Shown: one piece after another, positions 40,401-48,183 of the stretch
How positions within the stretch are numbered: the stretch's first letter is position 1
Layout of the letters: each line of letters begins with the position of its first letter
DNA from: Castor canadensis
Taxonomy: Eukaryota; Chordata; Mammalia; Rodentia; Castoridae
Length of the DNA: 64,000 nt
Reading direction: 5' to 3'
Assembly (NCBI RefSeq): GCF_047511655.1
Contig: NC_133392.1
Coordinates: 91,381,042-91,445,041, forward strand
Made by a program: the position numbers and the translations under genes
Notes under the pieces: generated by a model
Database searches by the model: none
Told to the model about the DNA's origin: nothing
What the model saw: the letters and a program-made list of their open reading frames with translations, nothing else

Positions 40401-41448
40401 ATAATCAAAATGTGCTCTTAAAAGTTAGTAAGAATTTGCAAGGTTGGTTAAGATTACTTATTGTAAATCTGTATCCTCTGATTTCTAGACAGAATGCTTG
40501 ACAGACATACAATTGGAAATACTCTGTTTTTCCAGTGCCTACTGACCCTCAATCCACCGGTCTCAGATTAGAAATTATAGTACCAACAAGTCTTCCAGGG
40601 CATCGCTCCCCATCCTGGCACACAAGAACTGAGTTAGCTGTTTCTCATAAGTACTGCAGTAGCACCTGGGCATTATAATAAGAATCGGCCCCTGGCATCA
40701 AATAAGAGCTGGGAAGATAATTAGAATAAACAGAATATTGTGTATGAACTTCTATGTTATCCAAGAATAAGCAAATGCTTTCTTTCAATTGCAGTTTAAC
40801 CACAAGTGAACACAACGCCCCTAGGCAAGTCACTTAAACCTCTCCACAGTTCAGTTTATGTTCACCTCCAAGCACAGGCTGCACAGAGCAAATACAGTTA
40901 CTAGAAAAGTTGGGCAGGCTGAGCAAAACAGGGGAGGGAGCCTTGTGCTTTCTAGGCATTGCGGGTAGTTTTCAGTAAGGGGAGCAGAGCTTCCGGCTTT
41001 CCTTTGAGCCCAGGACCTGAGGGACGAGCTGGCAAGGCAGGGACCCTTCACCTTGACGCCCAGGCAAGTGTCTGTGAAACAGGACGAAGGGGCCGGGAAG
41101 CTGAAGCCACCACATCACCCTTGCTGACCAATCAATCGCCCATGCATTGCACTCCACAACCCTGCACGGGGGTGGGGGAGGCACCGCGCATGCGCCCCGC
41201 CGCTTCCGGCCCGCGCTTACCTTCCGCTGCTGCTGTTTCCACCGCGTGAACATCAAGTGTCGTCGCTGTTTGTTCTTAATCTCCGAGATGCTGAAGCTTG
41301 GGGGAAGGGCAGCCGCTTTCGGGGGCTGCACCCCGCTTTCTGTCGCCGCATCCCTTGCAACCGCTGCCTCTCGAAGCTCTTCAGCAGCGGCTTTCCTTTT
41401 CAGACTTTTCTTCCCGCTGTCGCCACTCCTTTCCTTGGCCTTCACCAT
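22446..41448 (-). CDS. RPF1: Ribosome production factor 1, Brix-domain protein (complete, exons joined)
   Basis: Nine minus-strand exons join in frame to 349 residues, exactly the human RPF1 length. RPF1 is a nucleolar assembly factor for the 60S subunit; its yeast counterpart (Rpf1) is needed for 27S pre-rRNA maturation and ITS2 processing. The N-terminal third is charged and basic, with likely nuclear/nucleolar signals (KKSLKRK at 13-19; the lysine cluster around 77-90), followed by an acidic linker (DPNDEE, about 117-122). The Brix domain starts near residue 141 ([15 protein letters not shown]) and runs to about 320, with an RNA-binding sigma70-like segment reported toward its end in this family. 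The C terminus is SRRKFHL. The start ATG (41446-41448) has an optimal context (A at -3, G at +4). The gene has a CpG-island promoter and is convergent with GNG5. All nine coding exons are open with consensus splice sites, so it looks functional. Confidence 0.97.
22795..22918 (+). repeat. MER5-type DNA transposon relic
   Basis: 'tagcctatccagtaggtctg', 'ggtgatgctgctagttcc' and 'tttgagaccactgatc' follow the MER5A/B (hAT-Charlie) consensus order. Located in RPF1 intron 8. Confidence 0.5.
23081..23207 (-). CDS. RPF1: RPF1 exon 8
   Basis: 127 nt, completing Arg294 and encoding [20 protein letters not shown] through [10 protein letters not shown] (to residue 336). [10 protein letters not shown] is the conserved end of the Brix domain. 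The acceptor (tccttgaag) has a weak pyrimidine tract; donor AAG|gtaagt. Confidence 0.95.
23365..23546 (-). CDS. RPF1: RPF1 exon 7
   Basis: 182 nt, residues 234-293 plus two bases of codon 294. It includes [33 protein letters not shown], then [19 protein letters not shown]. Acceptor ttctccag, donor CAG|gtgagt. Confidence 0.95.
23946..24028 (-). CDS. RPF1: RPF1 exon 6
   Basis: 83 nt, completing Asn206 and encoding [20 protein letters not shown] plus RLRKEIK (to residue 233). The G-L-x-x-x-x-LPxGPTxxFK block is the most recognisable Brix signature. Acceptor tatgaacag, donor AAG|gtaagt. Confidence 0.95.
24228..24352 (-). repeat. B1-like SINE
   Basis: 'ctcactatgtagccaacgct', 'ggcctggaacttgtgatc' and 'gcgtgccaccacacctag' in reverse orientation, RPF1 intron 5. 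Confidence 0.85.
26303..26475 (+). repeat. SINE dimer
   Basis: B1-like 'ccaggcactggcggctcacg' is followed by the shortened ID-like unit 'gtggctcaaggtgtagaccc' and 'gagttcaaactccagtactg'. Confidence 0.85.
27080..27440 (+). repeat. L2 3'-end fragment
   Basis: 'agtccttcctccctaatatc', 'gaattccctgaaggctaa' and the terminal 'gataaatgtttgctgaataa' match the L2 3' end. It stops about 150 bp from RPF1 exon 5. Confidence 0.65.
27589..27742 (-). CDS. RPF1: RPF1 exon 5
   Basis: 154 nt, residues 155-205 plus one base of codon 206. It includes [28 protein letters not shown] and [12 protein letters not shown], all core Brix segments. Acceptor gttttacag, donor CAA|gtatct, a weaker but valid GT site. Confidence 0.94.
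27889..28137 (+). repeat. MER20 DNA transposon relic
   Basis: 'cagtgattctaaacaagggg', 'tgacaatgtctacagacatt', 'ttactggcatctcatgg' and 'gattgggaaaccct' follow MER20 (hAT-Charlie) from end to end. It lies in the 478-bp RPF1 intron 4, between exons 4 and 5. Confidence 0.75.
28221..28316 (-). CDS. RPF1: RPF1 exon 4 (start of Brix domain)
   Basis: 96 nt, 32 codons (residues 123-154). [14 protein letters not shown] leads into [14 protein letters not shown], the first strand of the Brix domain. Acceptor gttctcag, donor GGG|gtaaac. A 9.7-kb intron separates it from exon 3. Confidence 0.95.
28506..28633 (+). repeat. B1-like SINE
   Basis: 'gctgggcacccgtggcttac', 'ctagctgctcaggaggcag' and 'accctatctcaaaa' with an A-tail. 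Confidence 0.85.
29343..29545 (+). repeat. SINE dimer
   Basis: 'gtgctcatgcctgtagatcc' (B1-like) joined to 'gagtggctgaagtgtagagc' and 'gagttcaaaccccagtacc' (ID-like). Confidence 0.85.
29546..29695 (-). repeat. SINE dimer (short)
   Basis: 'actagggcttcaactcaggg', 'ccttgagccactccac' and 'ctcctgagtagctaggatta'. It lies directly against the preceding plus-strand dimer. Confidence 0.85.
29747..29947 (+). repeat. SINE dimer
   Basis: B1-like 'cacatctataatcccaatta', then 'catggctcaagtggtagagc' and 'gagttcaaaaccccagtatt'. Third SINE in 600 bp, opposite to its left neighbour. Confidence 0.85.
30889..30971 (-). repeat. ID-like SINE
   Basis: 'caggatcttgtgcatgctag' and 'cactgagctacacctctggc', reverse orientation. 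Confidence 0.7.
31219..31398 (-). repeat. SINE dimer with GT tract
   Basis: A (GT)n-like stretch, then 'cttgaactcagggcctacac', 'gccacttcatcagtcc' and a B1-like half ending 'gcctcctgagtagtgcccag'. Confidence 0.8.
32049..32147 (+). repeat. ID SINE
   Basis: 'ggctggagatgtagctcaat', 'ggcttgcctggcatgcgtga' and 'ggtttgatcccgagg': the classical ID form with intact A and B box order. Confidence 0.85.
33179..33400 (+). repeat. SINE dimer
   Basis: 'actggcactggtggctcatg' (B1-like) joined to 'gtgtggctcaagcagtagag' and 'ctgagttcaaatcccaagc'. Confidence 0.85.
33432..33522 (+). repeat. ID-like SINE
   Basis: 'gctggggccatggctcaagt', 'ctagcaagcatgaggctc' and 'gtttaaacccttgtacc'. Confidence 0.85.
34289..34403 (+). 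repeat. B1-like SINE
   Basis: 'agtggctctcatctgtaatc', 'aggccagcctaggctacata' and 'agaccctgtctcaaaaa'. Confidence 0.85.
34850..34935 (+). repeat. ID-like SINE
   Basis: 'gctggaggtgtggctcaaat', 'cacctgcctagcaagc' and 'gcgttcaactcccaata'. Confidence 0.85.
35220..36060 (+). repeat. L2 LINE 3' region
   Basis: Recognisable in order: 'atgatccccacatttatctc', 'cttaaacataacatacctga', 'ttgctcaggttaaaacttga', 'aagtctgatcatgtggg', 'aatggctgctcattttatta', 'gagcttttgcactaaac' and 'tcttctcaatgaggtcttcc'. This is the L2 3' coding and tail region, sense orientation, with no intact frame. Confidence 0.65.
36070..37005 (+). repeat. Ancient L1M-like 3' sequence
   Basis: 'acaggatatctggtccatcc', 'gatcaatactttagttgata' and 'gtatgtatcaattttaac' follow a common old L1-type 3'UTR; a CA-rich stretch closes it. 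Subfamily not assigned. Confidence 0.4.
37170..37240 (+). repeat. G-rich low-complexity tract with G-quadruplex potential
   Basis: Five G-runs (7, 5, 6, 4 and 5 G) fall within 37170-37201, separated by 1-2 nt loops, followed by GGA/GA-rich sequence to about 37280. It is on the template strand for RPF1 (intron 3). Confidence 0.9.
37522..37592 (-). repeat. ID SINE
   Basis: 'ttggtggtgcaggagaccaa', 'actcagggcctcccag' and 'gagctatgtccccagccc', reverse orientation. Confidence 0.75.
38028..38108 (-). CDS. RPF1: RPF1 exon 3
   Basis: 81 nt, 27 codons (residues 96-122), beginning [19 protein letters not shown] and ending in the acidic DPNDEE. Acceptor tttttttag, donor GAG|gtaatg. Phase 0 on both sides. 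Confidence 0.95.
38440..38870 (+). repeat. Degraded L1M-like fragment
   Basis: 'tggggaatttatggtaagga', 'caaatatccaacagggtgat' and 'cataatggtacaccattaga' resemble the C-terminal region of old L1/HAL1 elements, closed by a T-run at 38841. Confidence 0.4.
38950..39047 (-). repeat. ID SINE
   Basis: 'tggcagtgctgctatggaat' and 'cacagagctacaccccagcc', reverse orientation, worn. Confidence 0.7.
39763..39819 (-). CDS. RPF1: RPF1 exon 2
   Basis: 57 nt, 19 codons (residues 77-95), [19 protein letters not shown]: a highly charged, probably helical stretch. Acceptor ctctttag, donor AAG|gtaaat. Phase 0 on both sides. Confidence 0.95.
39957..40067 (-). repeat. B1-like SINE
   Basis: 'tgtagcctacgctggctcc', 'ctagtgctgagattacaggc' and 'ccatacccag', reverse orientation in RPF1 intron 1. 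Confidence 0.8.
41185..41196 (+). promoter_or_regulatory. NRF1-like site
   Basis: CGCGCATGCGCC matches the NRF1 consensus YGCGCAYGCGCR except for the last base. It lies about 20 bp beyond the exon 1 donor in RPF1 intron 1. Confidence 0.55.
41221..41448 (-). CDS. RPF1: RPF1 exon 1 (coding part)
   Basis: 228 nt, residues 1-76, from [14 protein letters not shown] to KQQQRK at donor AAG|gtaagc. It is low-complexity and Ala/Lys/Glu-rich, then a conserved block [18 protein letters not shown]. The 5'UTR continues upstream in the CpG island. Confidence 0.95.
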
Positions 41449-41507
41449 GTTTGCTTCTGTACGGAAACGGAAGTGCCTTTCTTCTCGGAGCCGGTCTTTA
41501 TGCTTTT

Positions 41508-41516
41508 ACTTCCGGG
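41508..41516 (-). promoter_or_regulatory. ETS/GABPA-type site
   Basis: On the minus strand this reads CCCGGAAGT, a full GABPA/ELK-class core, 60-70 bp upstream of the RPF1 start codon. A second GGAA core (acggaagtg) lies at 41467-41475. Binding is inferred. Confidence 0.5.
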
Positions 41517-41567
41517 ATCACAGGGCTTGGTAAAGACGGGTTGATGAGTTTTAGGCGTTTAAGAAAG

Positions 41568-41778
41568 TGCTGGCACGGTGACTCACGCCTGTAAGCCTTG
41601 TTACTCAGAAGGCAGAGATGGGGGGTGGATCGTTCCTCAAAAGCAACCGGGCAAATAGTAAGACCCTAACTCAAAAATACCCAACACAAAAAAGGGCTGG
41701 CGAAGTGACTCAAGTGGCAGAGCACTTGCCTAGCAAGCATTAAGCCCTGAGTTCAAAAACCAGTACCACCAATAGATG
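41568..41778 (+). repeat. SINE dimer
   Basis: 'ctggcacggtgactcacgcc' is joined to 'gtgactcaagtggcagagca' and 'ctgagttcaaaaaccagtac'. It begins about 120 bp upstream of the RPF1 start codon, at the edge of the CpG island. Confidence 0.85.
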
Positions 41779-42449
41779 AATGAATAAAGAAATAAAGTGC
41801 TGAAACTCAAGGCTTGAAGAAAGTATAGACAGCTTGCTCAACCGAATAAGCCGTGAAAATATGAGTTTGTGGACTCCTTCATTGAGTGTCTGCTATGTGT
41901 CCAGCCCAGAACAAAACAATCCTTGCCCTATTTAGTTTGCATTTTACTGAAAATATAAAATGAGCTCACAGATAAATAAATTGTATGGTAACCTGTAAAG
42001 TAATACATGACAGACAAAACAGAACAGGATGAAAGATATGAAAAAATGAAGACACACTGCAATTTTAAGGAAGATTGTCAGAATATGCTTCCATTGAGAA
42101 AATTACATGGAGCCAAACTTTGAAGGAAGTTACCTGGAAGAAGAGCATTAATGTGAGAAAAACTGGTTATGTAGGAGAAAAGATATCCAGGCAAAGAAAA
42201 CAGCCAGCTCTGAGGCTCCTGGTCAGTAAGGCAAGCCTGGACTGTTAAACACAAAGGACTCCAGGAGTCATATGAAAAGTGTGGAGAGCAAGAAGTGGAC
42301 AGGGGCAGAAACTGGACATATTTTGTAGCCAAAGTAAGGACTTTGTCTTCTATAGAAGATACAGATCTTTTATGGGATTTTGTGGGAAAAAAAGAGTGAT
42401 AGGATCTTACATTCTATTTCATTTATTTATTAATTTATCTATTTTGAGT

Positions 42450-42800
42450 TTGTTCTTTTTTTTTCTTTTATTCATATGTACATACAATGTTTGGGTCATT
42501 TCTCCCCCCTACCCCCTCCCTCACCCCCCCACCCCCTAGATACCAGGCAGAAACTATTTTGCCCTTATCTCTAATTTTACTGAAGAGAGAGTATAAGCAA
42601 TAATAGGAAGGAACAAGGTTTTTGCTAGTTGAGATAAAGATAGCTATACAGGGAGTTGACTTGCATTGCTTTCCTGTACATAAGTGTTACATTCTAAATT
42701 AATTCTTCTCGAACTAACCATTTTCTCTAGTTCCTGGTCCCCTTCTCCTATTGGCCTCTGTCCCTTTAAAGTTTCTGCATTAGTTCCTTTGCACTGAGGA
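42450..42800 (-). mobile_element. L1 3' end, 5'-truncated
   Basis: Minus-oriented L1 tail. The A-rich 3' end lies at left (T-rich on plus), then 'ttcatatgtacatacaatg', a C-rich stretch, 'aaactattttgcccttatct' and 'agagagtataagcaataata'. Nearly the same sequence recurs at 43.22-43.58 kb. Confidence 0.75.
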
Positions 42801-42807
42801 CATCATC

Positions 42808-42898
42808 ATTTATTTTTATTTTTATTGTATTGGGGATCAACCTAAGGTCTTGAGCATACTAGGCAAGAAATCTATTATAGGTGCATTCCCAGCCCTCT
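42808..42898 (-). repeat. ID SINE
   Basis: 'attgtattggggatcaacct', 'gagcatactaggcaag' and 'gtgcattcccagccct', reverse orientation. Confidence 0.7.
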
Positions 42899-43124
42899 CA
42901 ACTTGCATTTTAAAGACATCATTCATACCCCTTTAAAAAGAAACTGTGGTTAAATGGGTGGAGTGGGAAGAGAGGAAAAATGACAGTGGCTTAAGCCAGG
43001 ATATGTCTAGTGAATATGGTGTTAAGTGATCAGATTCTCCTGGAATGTAAATTTCCTGATGATTGAATGGAGAACATGAAAGAAAGAAGAGTCAAGTATG
43101 ACTCCAAGACTTTTCATCACAGAC

Positions 43125-43190
43125 TGGCAGAGTGACTCAAGCCTAGCAAGAGTGAGGTCCTGAGTTCAAACCCCTGTGCCACAAAAATAA
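43125..43190 (+). repeat. Internally deleted ID-like SINE
   Basis: 'ggcagagtgactcaag' jumps directly to 'cctagcaagagtgaggtcct' and 'gagttcaaacccctgtgcc', so the 'tggtagagcacttg' part is missing. Confidence 0.7.
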
Positions 43191-44087
43191 AAGATTTTGA
43201 ACTTTTTTTTAATTTAAAATTTTTTTATTATTCATATGTGCATACAATGCTTGGGTCATTTCTCCCCCCTGCCCCCACCCCCTCCCTTACCACCCACTCT
43301 GCCCCCTCCCTCTTCCCCCCACCCCCTTGCTACCCGGCACAAACTATTTTGCCCTTATCTCTAATGTTGTTGAAGAGAGAGTATAAGCAATAATAGGAAG
43401 GAACAAGGGTTTTTGCTAGTTGAGATAAGGATAGCTATACAGGGAGTTGACTCACATTGATTTCCTGTGCATGTATGTTACCTTCTAGGTTAATTCTTTT
43501 TGATCTAACCTTTTCTCTAGTTCCTGGTCCCCTTCTCCTATTGGCATCAGTTGCTTTTAAGGTATCTGCTTTAGTTTCTCTGCATTGATGGCAACAAATG
43601 CTAGCTAATTTTTTAGGTGTCTTACCTATCCTCATATCTCCCTTGTGTGCACTCGCTTTTATCTTGTGATCAAAGTTCAATCACCTTGTTGTGTTTGCCC
43701 TTGATCTAATGTCTGCATATGTGGGAGAACATAGGATTTTTGGTCTTTTGGGCCAGGCTAACCTCACTCAGAATGATGTTCTCCAATTCCACCCATTTAC
43801 CAGTGAATGATAACATTTCATTCTTCTTCATGGCTGCATAAAATTCCATTGTGTATAGATACCACATTTTCTTAATCCATTCATCAGTAGTGGGGCATCT
43901 TGGCTGTTTGCATAACTTGGCTTTTGTGAATAGTGCTGCAATAAACATGGGTGAGCAGGTGGCTCTGGAGTAACCTGTGTCACAGTCTTTTGGGTATATC
44001 CCCAGGAGTGGTATTGCTGGATCAAATGGTAGATCAATGTTTAGATTTTTAAGTAGCCTCCAAATTTGAAAAGAAGATTTTTGAACT
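43191..44087 (-). mobile_element. L1 insertion with ORF2 C terminus and target-site duplication
   Basis: The body (43204-44073) is a 5'-truncated minus-strand L1. Its 3'UTR and poly-A lie at left; at right a frame encodes the C-terminal end of ORF2 protein (motifs DLPFDPAIPLLGIY, CPTTDEWIKKMWY, MEFYAAMKKNE). Flanking copies of 'aagattttgaact' (43191-43203) and 'aagatttttgaact' (44074-44087) are a probable target-site duplication. Being 5'-truncated it is inactive, but its good preservation suggests a fairly young copy. Confidence 0.85.
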
Positions 44088-44595
44088 AAGCAACCAGATG
44101 CATGGAGACCAATCAGTTGACATGGGATAGGTTTCAGGTGGTGCAAACTTGAGAAGTAAGATCAAAATTTCAATTTTGGGAAATGTGATCTGATTGGTGT
44201 TGTCAAGGAGCCAGATGAGACATATGATTCTGCAGCAGGAAAAAGAGATACGGGCTAGAGATAAAAATTAGGGAGCAACAGCATGTAGATAATATTTTAA
44301 TATTTCACTCATTAAAGTTAGTATAGATTGAGAACTGGAAAAGAGATGAGAACCAGGGACTGAACCCTGGAGCAGTCTCACATGAAAGGCTGGTGGAAAA
44401 GAAGGGCTCAGAAAAGGAGAATGAGAAAAGAAAATCAAGAGAGTGGAGTTTCATGGAAATCTAGTGAAGAAAATGTTTCCCCAATGGTTAGATTTGCTAT
44501 ATTCTTCATTTTAATTTTGTGAAAATCCCCACCCCCAAAATTTTTTTGATTTGCTGTTAGGAGTCAATTTTCCAGATGTTCCAATTTGTACATTG

Positions 44596-44965
44596 AGGAT
44601 TTTTTTGTTTTGGTTTGTGTTTTTGGAAATACTGAGGTTTGAACTCATGGTTTTGCAGTATGTTAGGCAAGCACTCTACCACTTGAGCCATGCCTCTAGC
44701 TTTTTTTTTTTTTTACTTTAGTTATTTTTCAGATAAGGTCTCACATTTTTTTTCCAAGGTTAACCTTGGATCACTGTCTTCCTACTTACACTGCCCAGGT
44801 AGCTCTGATTTTAGATGTGCACCACCATCCCCAGCTTGTTCTTTCAGATAGAGTCTTGATAAACCTTTTTTTTTTTTTGTCCAGGGTGGTCTCGAACTGT
44901 GATCCTCCTATCTCTGCCTTCCAAGTAGGTGGGATCACAGGTGTGAGCTTCTTTGCTGAGCCTTC
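44596..44965 (-). repeat. Compound SINE
   Basis: 'tactgaggtttgaactcatg', 'ctctaccacttgagccatgc', then two B1-like segments, the last with 'ccaagtaggtgggatcacag'. Confidence 0.8.
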
Positions 44966-45499
44966 TATGTTGAATATTTGATATAGCAGTACTTTTGTGT
45001 TCATACTTCACTTTTCACCCATTCAAGTTCTTTAAAACAAATGTAGGATGTTGAAACCATCAAAACTGTATCTTCCAAAATGCAAGCCCCATTTTTACCT
45101 GCTATTAGACCACAAGTCAAAGATTGTGATTAAAAACTAAAACTATCATGTTTAGACCAAAAATTGAATTTGGATTATACAATTCAATAAAAAAGGAATA
45201 ATTTTAAATATATTGAGTGTAAAAATCACATGTGAGCTGTCTGTAACAAATCATGTAGTTTCGTGTGTATTTTATTTAGAGGGAGAATCAGACCAAAAAT
45301 AGGGAAGAGAAGGAGAGATAATAGGGAGAGAAAAGGAAAGAGGGAGAGAAAAACTATCATCTGAAAAATATGTACTGGAAAAATATTTTGGAAGCCTCTT
45401 CTAGCTTGTTGAAGCAAAATAAATTTGACCTAAACCAGCCTCTGTACTTGAAGGATAACTGGCCTGAAGTGACCTCTGTATATATTGAATTAGAGCTGA

Positions 45500-45618
45500 G
45501 CTTTTTTTTTTTTTAAGTAAGTCTTGCTATGTAGCTCAGGCTAAACTCAAACTCAGAGTCCTTCTGCTTCAGCCTCCCAGTGCTGGGATTATAGGCTTGA
45601 ACCATCATGTCCAGCTGT
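45500..45618 (-). repeat. B1-like SINE
   Basis: 'gtcttgctatgtagctcagg', 'ccagtgctgggattatagg' and 'ccatcatgtccagct', reverse orientation. Confidence 0.85.
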
Positions 45619-45945
45619 GTAAACAATTGTAACCTAAGACCCAAGCAACTGAGACTCAGTTAATCATAGCAGCTGAACTCTCCGCGAATCAGAGACTGAA
45701 AGCTACCAAAACATAACCATTTAAATAAGGCAAGTGCCAACTCCAACCAACCAAGTTGTTTCTGTATGGGACTGCCTTTCCTCTGGCTGTAAATATGATT
45801 TGCACGTGTGGGAAGTAAAACATTCAGAACCATCTTCCCTTTGGACTGCTACTAGGTTCTAGAACCTTTTTCTTGCTCAAGTAAACTTTGCTAACTTGAA
45901 CTGTTCTCAGTCTTTCTTTACCAGTCTTAATATTTTATCTCCCTA
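45619..45945 (+). repeat. LTR-like fragment (unassigned)
   Basis: 'gactgcctttcctctggctg', 'ttggactgctactaggttc' and 'cttgaactgttctcagtc' look like the 3' part of an old ERV-type LTR. No coding region is attached. Family not identified. Confidence 0.35.
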
Positions 45946-46164
45946 TGTATGATTTATCCTTTCTCAAAAGTAGTAGATTTAGATAGCTTTCTTGAATTTA
46001 TTCAGAGTGCCCTACAAATGAGACCACAAGATGCTTAATAAAGATTGTCTTTTTTCCTTCATGCATTATTTATAGTAACAATTGTATGAGTTGTATGAAT
46101 TTCTATGATCAGAAGAAGACAGAAAACACCAGTCAATTCAGAATATATTGAGTGCTACTTATCA

Positions 46165-46531
46165 TAGTTGGATCTGGAATGTCCGCCCAAAGACCCATGA
46201 GTTAAAAGCTCGGTACCAGTTTGGTACTACTGGGAGATGGTGGGGCATTTAAGAGGTAGGGCCTACTGGGAGGTTATTAGCTCATTGGGAGCATGTCCTT
46301 GAATGGGATAATAGGATTCCAGTCTCTTCTTCCTCTCTTTTTCTTCCTGTCCACAAAGTGAGCAGTTATGCTCTCCTAAACACACCCTGCCATTGCCAAC
46401 CTGGCATCCCCACTAGATACCTGAAAGCAATGATTCACCTGATCATGGAATGGACCCATAATTAACTTATTCTCTTTACAAGTTGGTTATCTCAAGTATT
46501 TGCAATACTGTCAGAAAGCTGACTAACACAC
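46165..46531 (+). mobile_element. MaLR-type solo LTR
   Basis: The plus-oriented copy of the LTR family also seen at 8707, 10636 and 47520. 'ggatctggaatgtccgccca', 'gtcctgaatggg'-like middle blocks, 'gttggttatctcaagtat' and the end 'agaaagctgactaacac' line up with the complement of those copies. No internal region. Confidence 0.55.
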
Positions 46532-46584
46532 TAAATAAAATGCATAGGATGGTGAGTGTGACAGAAAGAGTGTATCAGAATTAT

Positions 46585-46765
46585 GTTTAGGTCTTGACTT
46601 ACTTAGCTTCTACAAAATCTCAGTGAAGTCACATCATCTCTGTTAGGCTCTGTTTCTTCATCTGTAAGATTGAATCAATTATACTACCACATAGGTTTAC
46701 AGAGAGGAGTAGAGATAATGTATATTAAAGAATGGGAAACATCCAATAAACGCTGATGAGATATT
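46585..46765 (+). repeat. MIR SINE
   Basis: 'ggctctgtttcttcatctgt', 'aagattgaatcaattatac' and 'caataaacgctgatgag' follow the MIR 3' half. Confidence 0.6.
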
Positions 46766-47519
46766 TTTGTAATTTCTCAGTGTCAGAGACTATGCTAACA
46801 GTGAGGAGGAAAAAGACACCATATTTACCCCTAATGAGGGTATAGTTCAGAAGATGAGACATTAGTCTCATTGCTAAATGTTCAATAGAGTACATAGAGT
46901 AATTCATAAGGTCCACTTTAGCCATTGTCTTTTTCTCACTAGGTTTTATTATTATTTTTAAAGCCCATTCCTAAAATATTTTTAATATTTAACATGCTTA
47001 TTTTTAATATTTAACAGTTTTTTGCTTATTTTGATTCTGACATTTTAGGGACCCTGGGATTCAACTCTTAGACACCAGATGAGTTCAATGATCCAAACCA
47101 AGATTCTGTTCAGCAAATCTTATCTAGGTACTCTTTTATTTTATAGACAAAATGTTTACTAGGAGGAGATAATTCCAATTTAAATAAACAATTTCAATTA
47201 AATGAAGGTAAAGAATGGCCAAATGATTGTAAGAAACAAAAATTGCAATGATGACAAAAAGAAAAATCAATTATAAGGTAATCTCTCACACAGAAATACA
47301 TTAAAAATACAAACTGAAATAATATTGTCAAATCTGATAATATATTTAATTTGTATCTGATGACTGTTTCAAATATGGAAGAATGATTAACAACTCAAAA
47401 ATTCTGATGATCAAATAATTGAATATATTATATAATGGTATATGTACTATAAAACTACAGTCAATTTTTAAACAGTTATGTACACATATCAAAATAGATT
47501 ACCATATTCTAGGAACTGA

Positions 47520-47812
47520 GAAATGTGAGGTTCCAGTCCTCTGATCATTTGTTCCTTTGGGCTTATGGTGAGGCAGCATATTATGGCAGGGAATTTATGG
47601 TGGAGTAAACTGCTTACCTCATAACTGCTGTGAAAAAAAAGAGAGGAAAGGGTCGGAGTCCCAATATCTCCTTCAACACCATACCTCCAGCAGCCTAACT
47701 TCCTCTTAGTAGGCTTCCCCTCTTAAAGGGTCTACCACCTTTCAGTAGTGCCATAAGCTAGTGACCAAGTCTCAACACATGATTTAGGGGACATTTATTC
47801 AAACTAAAACAT
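47520..47812 (-). mobile_element. MaLR-type solo LTR (5'-truncated)
   Basis: 'tgggcttatggtgaggcagc', 'ggtctaccacctttcagtag', 'gccataagctagtgacca' and 'ttcaaactaaaac' match the right two-thirds of the copy at 10636-10985. Confidence 0.55.
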
Positions 47813-47918
47813 TTATTTTAAGTTATTGCAGGTGAATTCAATTTCTGGAGGTCTGTTGTATAGCATGCTGATGCAGGTAACTATATTGTATTCTACTATA
47901 TTAGAATCCTAAGCATTC

Positions 47919-47921
<3 letters not shown>

Positions 47922-47975
<54 letters not shown>
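47922..47975. repeat. Compound (TC)n-(AC)n microsatellite
   Basis: About 30 nt of TC followed directly by about 25 nt of CA. Confidence 0.95.
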
Positions 47976-48086
47976 GGAAATTATGTGAGGTGATAGACAT
48001 ATTAAATTAACTTGATTGTTTATAATATAGGTACATCAAATCAAGTTGTATATCTTAAATATATACAATTTAAGAGCAAACAAAAT

Positions 48087-48183
48087 TGGGCTGGTGGAGT
48101 GGCTCAAGTGGAAAGAGTGCCTGCCTATCAAGCATAAGGCCCTGAGTTCAAACCCCAGTCCTGCCTAAAAAGAAAAAAAAACA
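48087..48183 (+). repeat. ID-like SINE
   Basis: 'ggctggtggagtggctcaag', 'gtgcctgcctatcaagcata' and 'ctgagttcaaaccccagtcc' with an A-tail. Confidence 0.9.

Larger units (their letters stand above)
37593..41220 (-). other. RPF1 end of intron 3 and introns 1-2, non-exonic sequence
   Basis: Around exons 2 and 3 the introns hold degraded L1M-like sequence (about 38.44-38.87 and 39.56-39.72 kb), an ID SINE (38950-39047) and a B1-like SINE (39957-40067). 40.1-40.9 kb shows nothing I can name. Confidence 0.45.
40970..41540 (-). promoter_or_regulatory. RPF1: RPF1 CpG-island promoter
   Basis: GC- and CpG-rich sequence surrounds RPF1 exon 1. Upstream of the ATG (transcription runs leftward) are two ETS-type motifs, acttccggg at 41508-41516 and acggaagtg at 41467-41475. 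An NRF1-type palindrome lies at 41185-41196, just inside intron 1. No TATA box is seen. The combination is typical of housekeeping ribosome-biogenesis genes. Confidence 0.75.
42060..44480 (-). repeat. Antisense L2, interrupted twice
   Basis: Pieces 42060-42430, 42900-43120 and 44088-44480 read in order as the complement of L2: 'ataggatcttacattc', then 'gatcagattctcctggaatg', 'caagtatgactccaagactt', 'gaaccagggactgaaccctg' and 'gagcagtctcacatgaaagg'. An L1 plus SINE separates the first two pieces; a SINE fragment and a second L1 separate the last two. Confidence 0.55.

Noticed and set aside
43706-44146. 146-codon minus-strand protein gene
   Set aside because: It is the C-terminal remnant of L1 ORF2, 5'-truncated and flanked by a target-site duplication, not a host gene.
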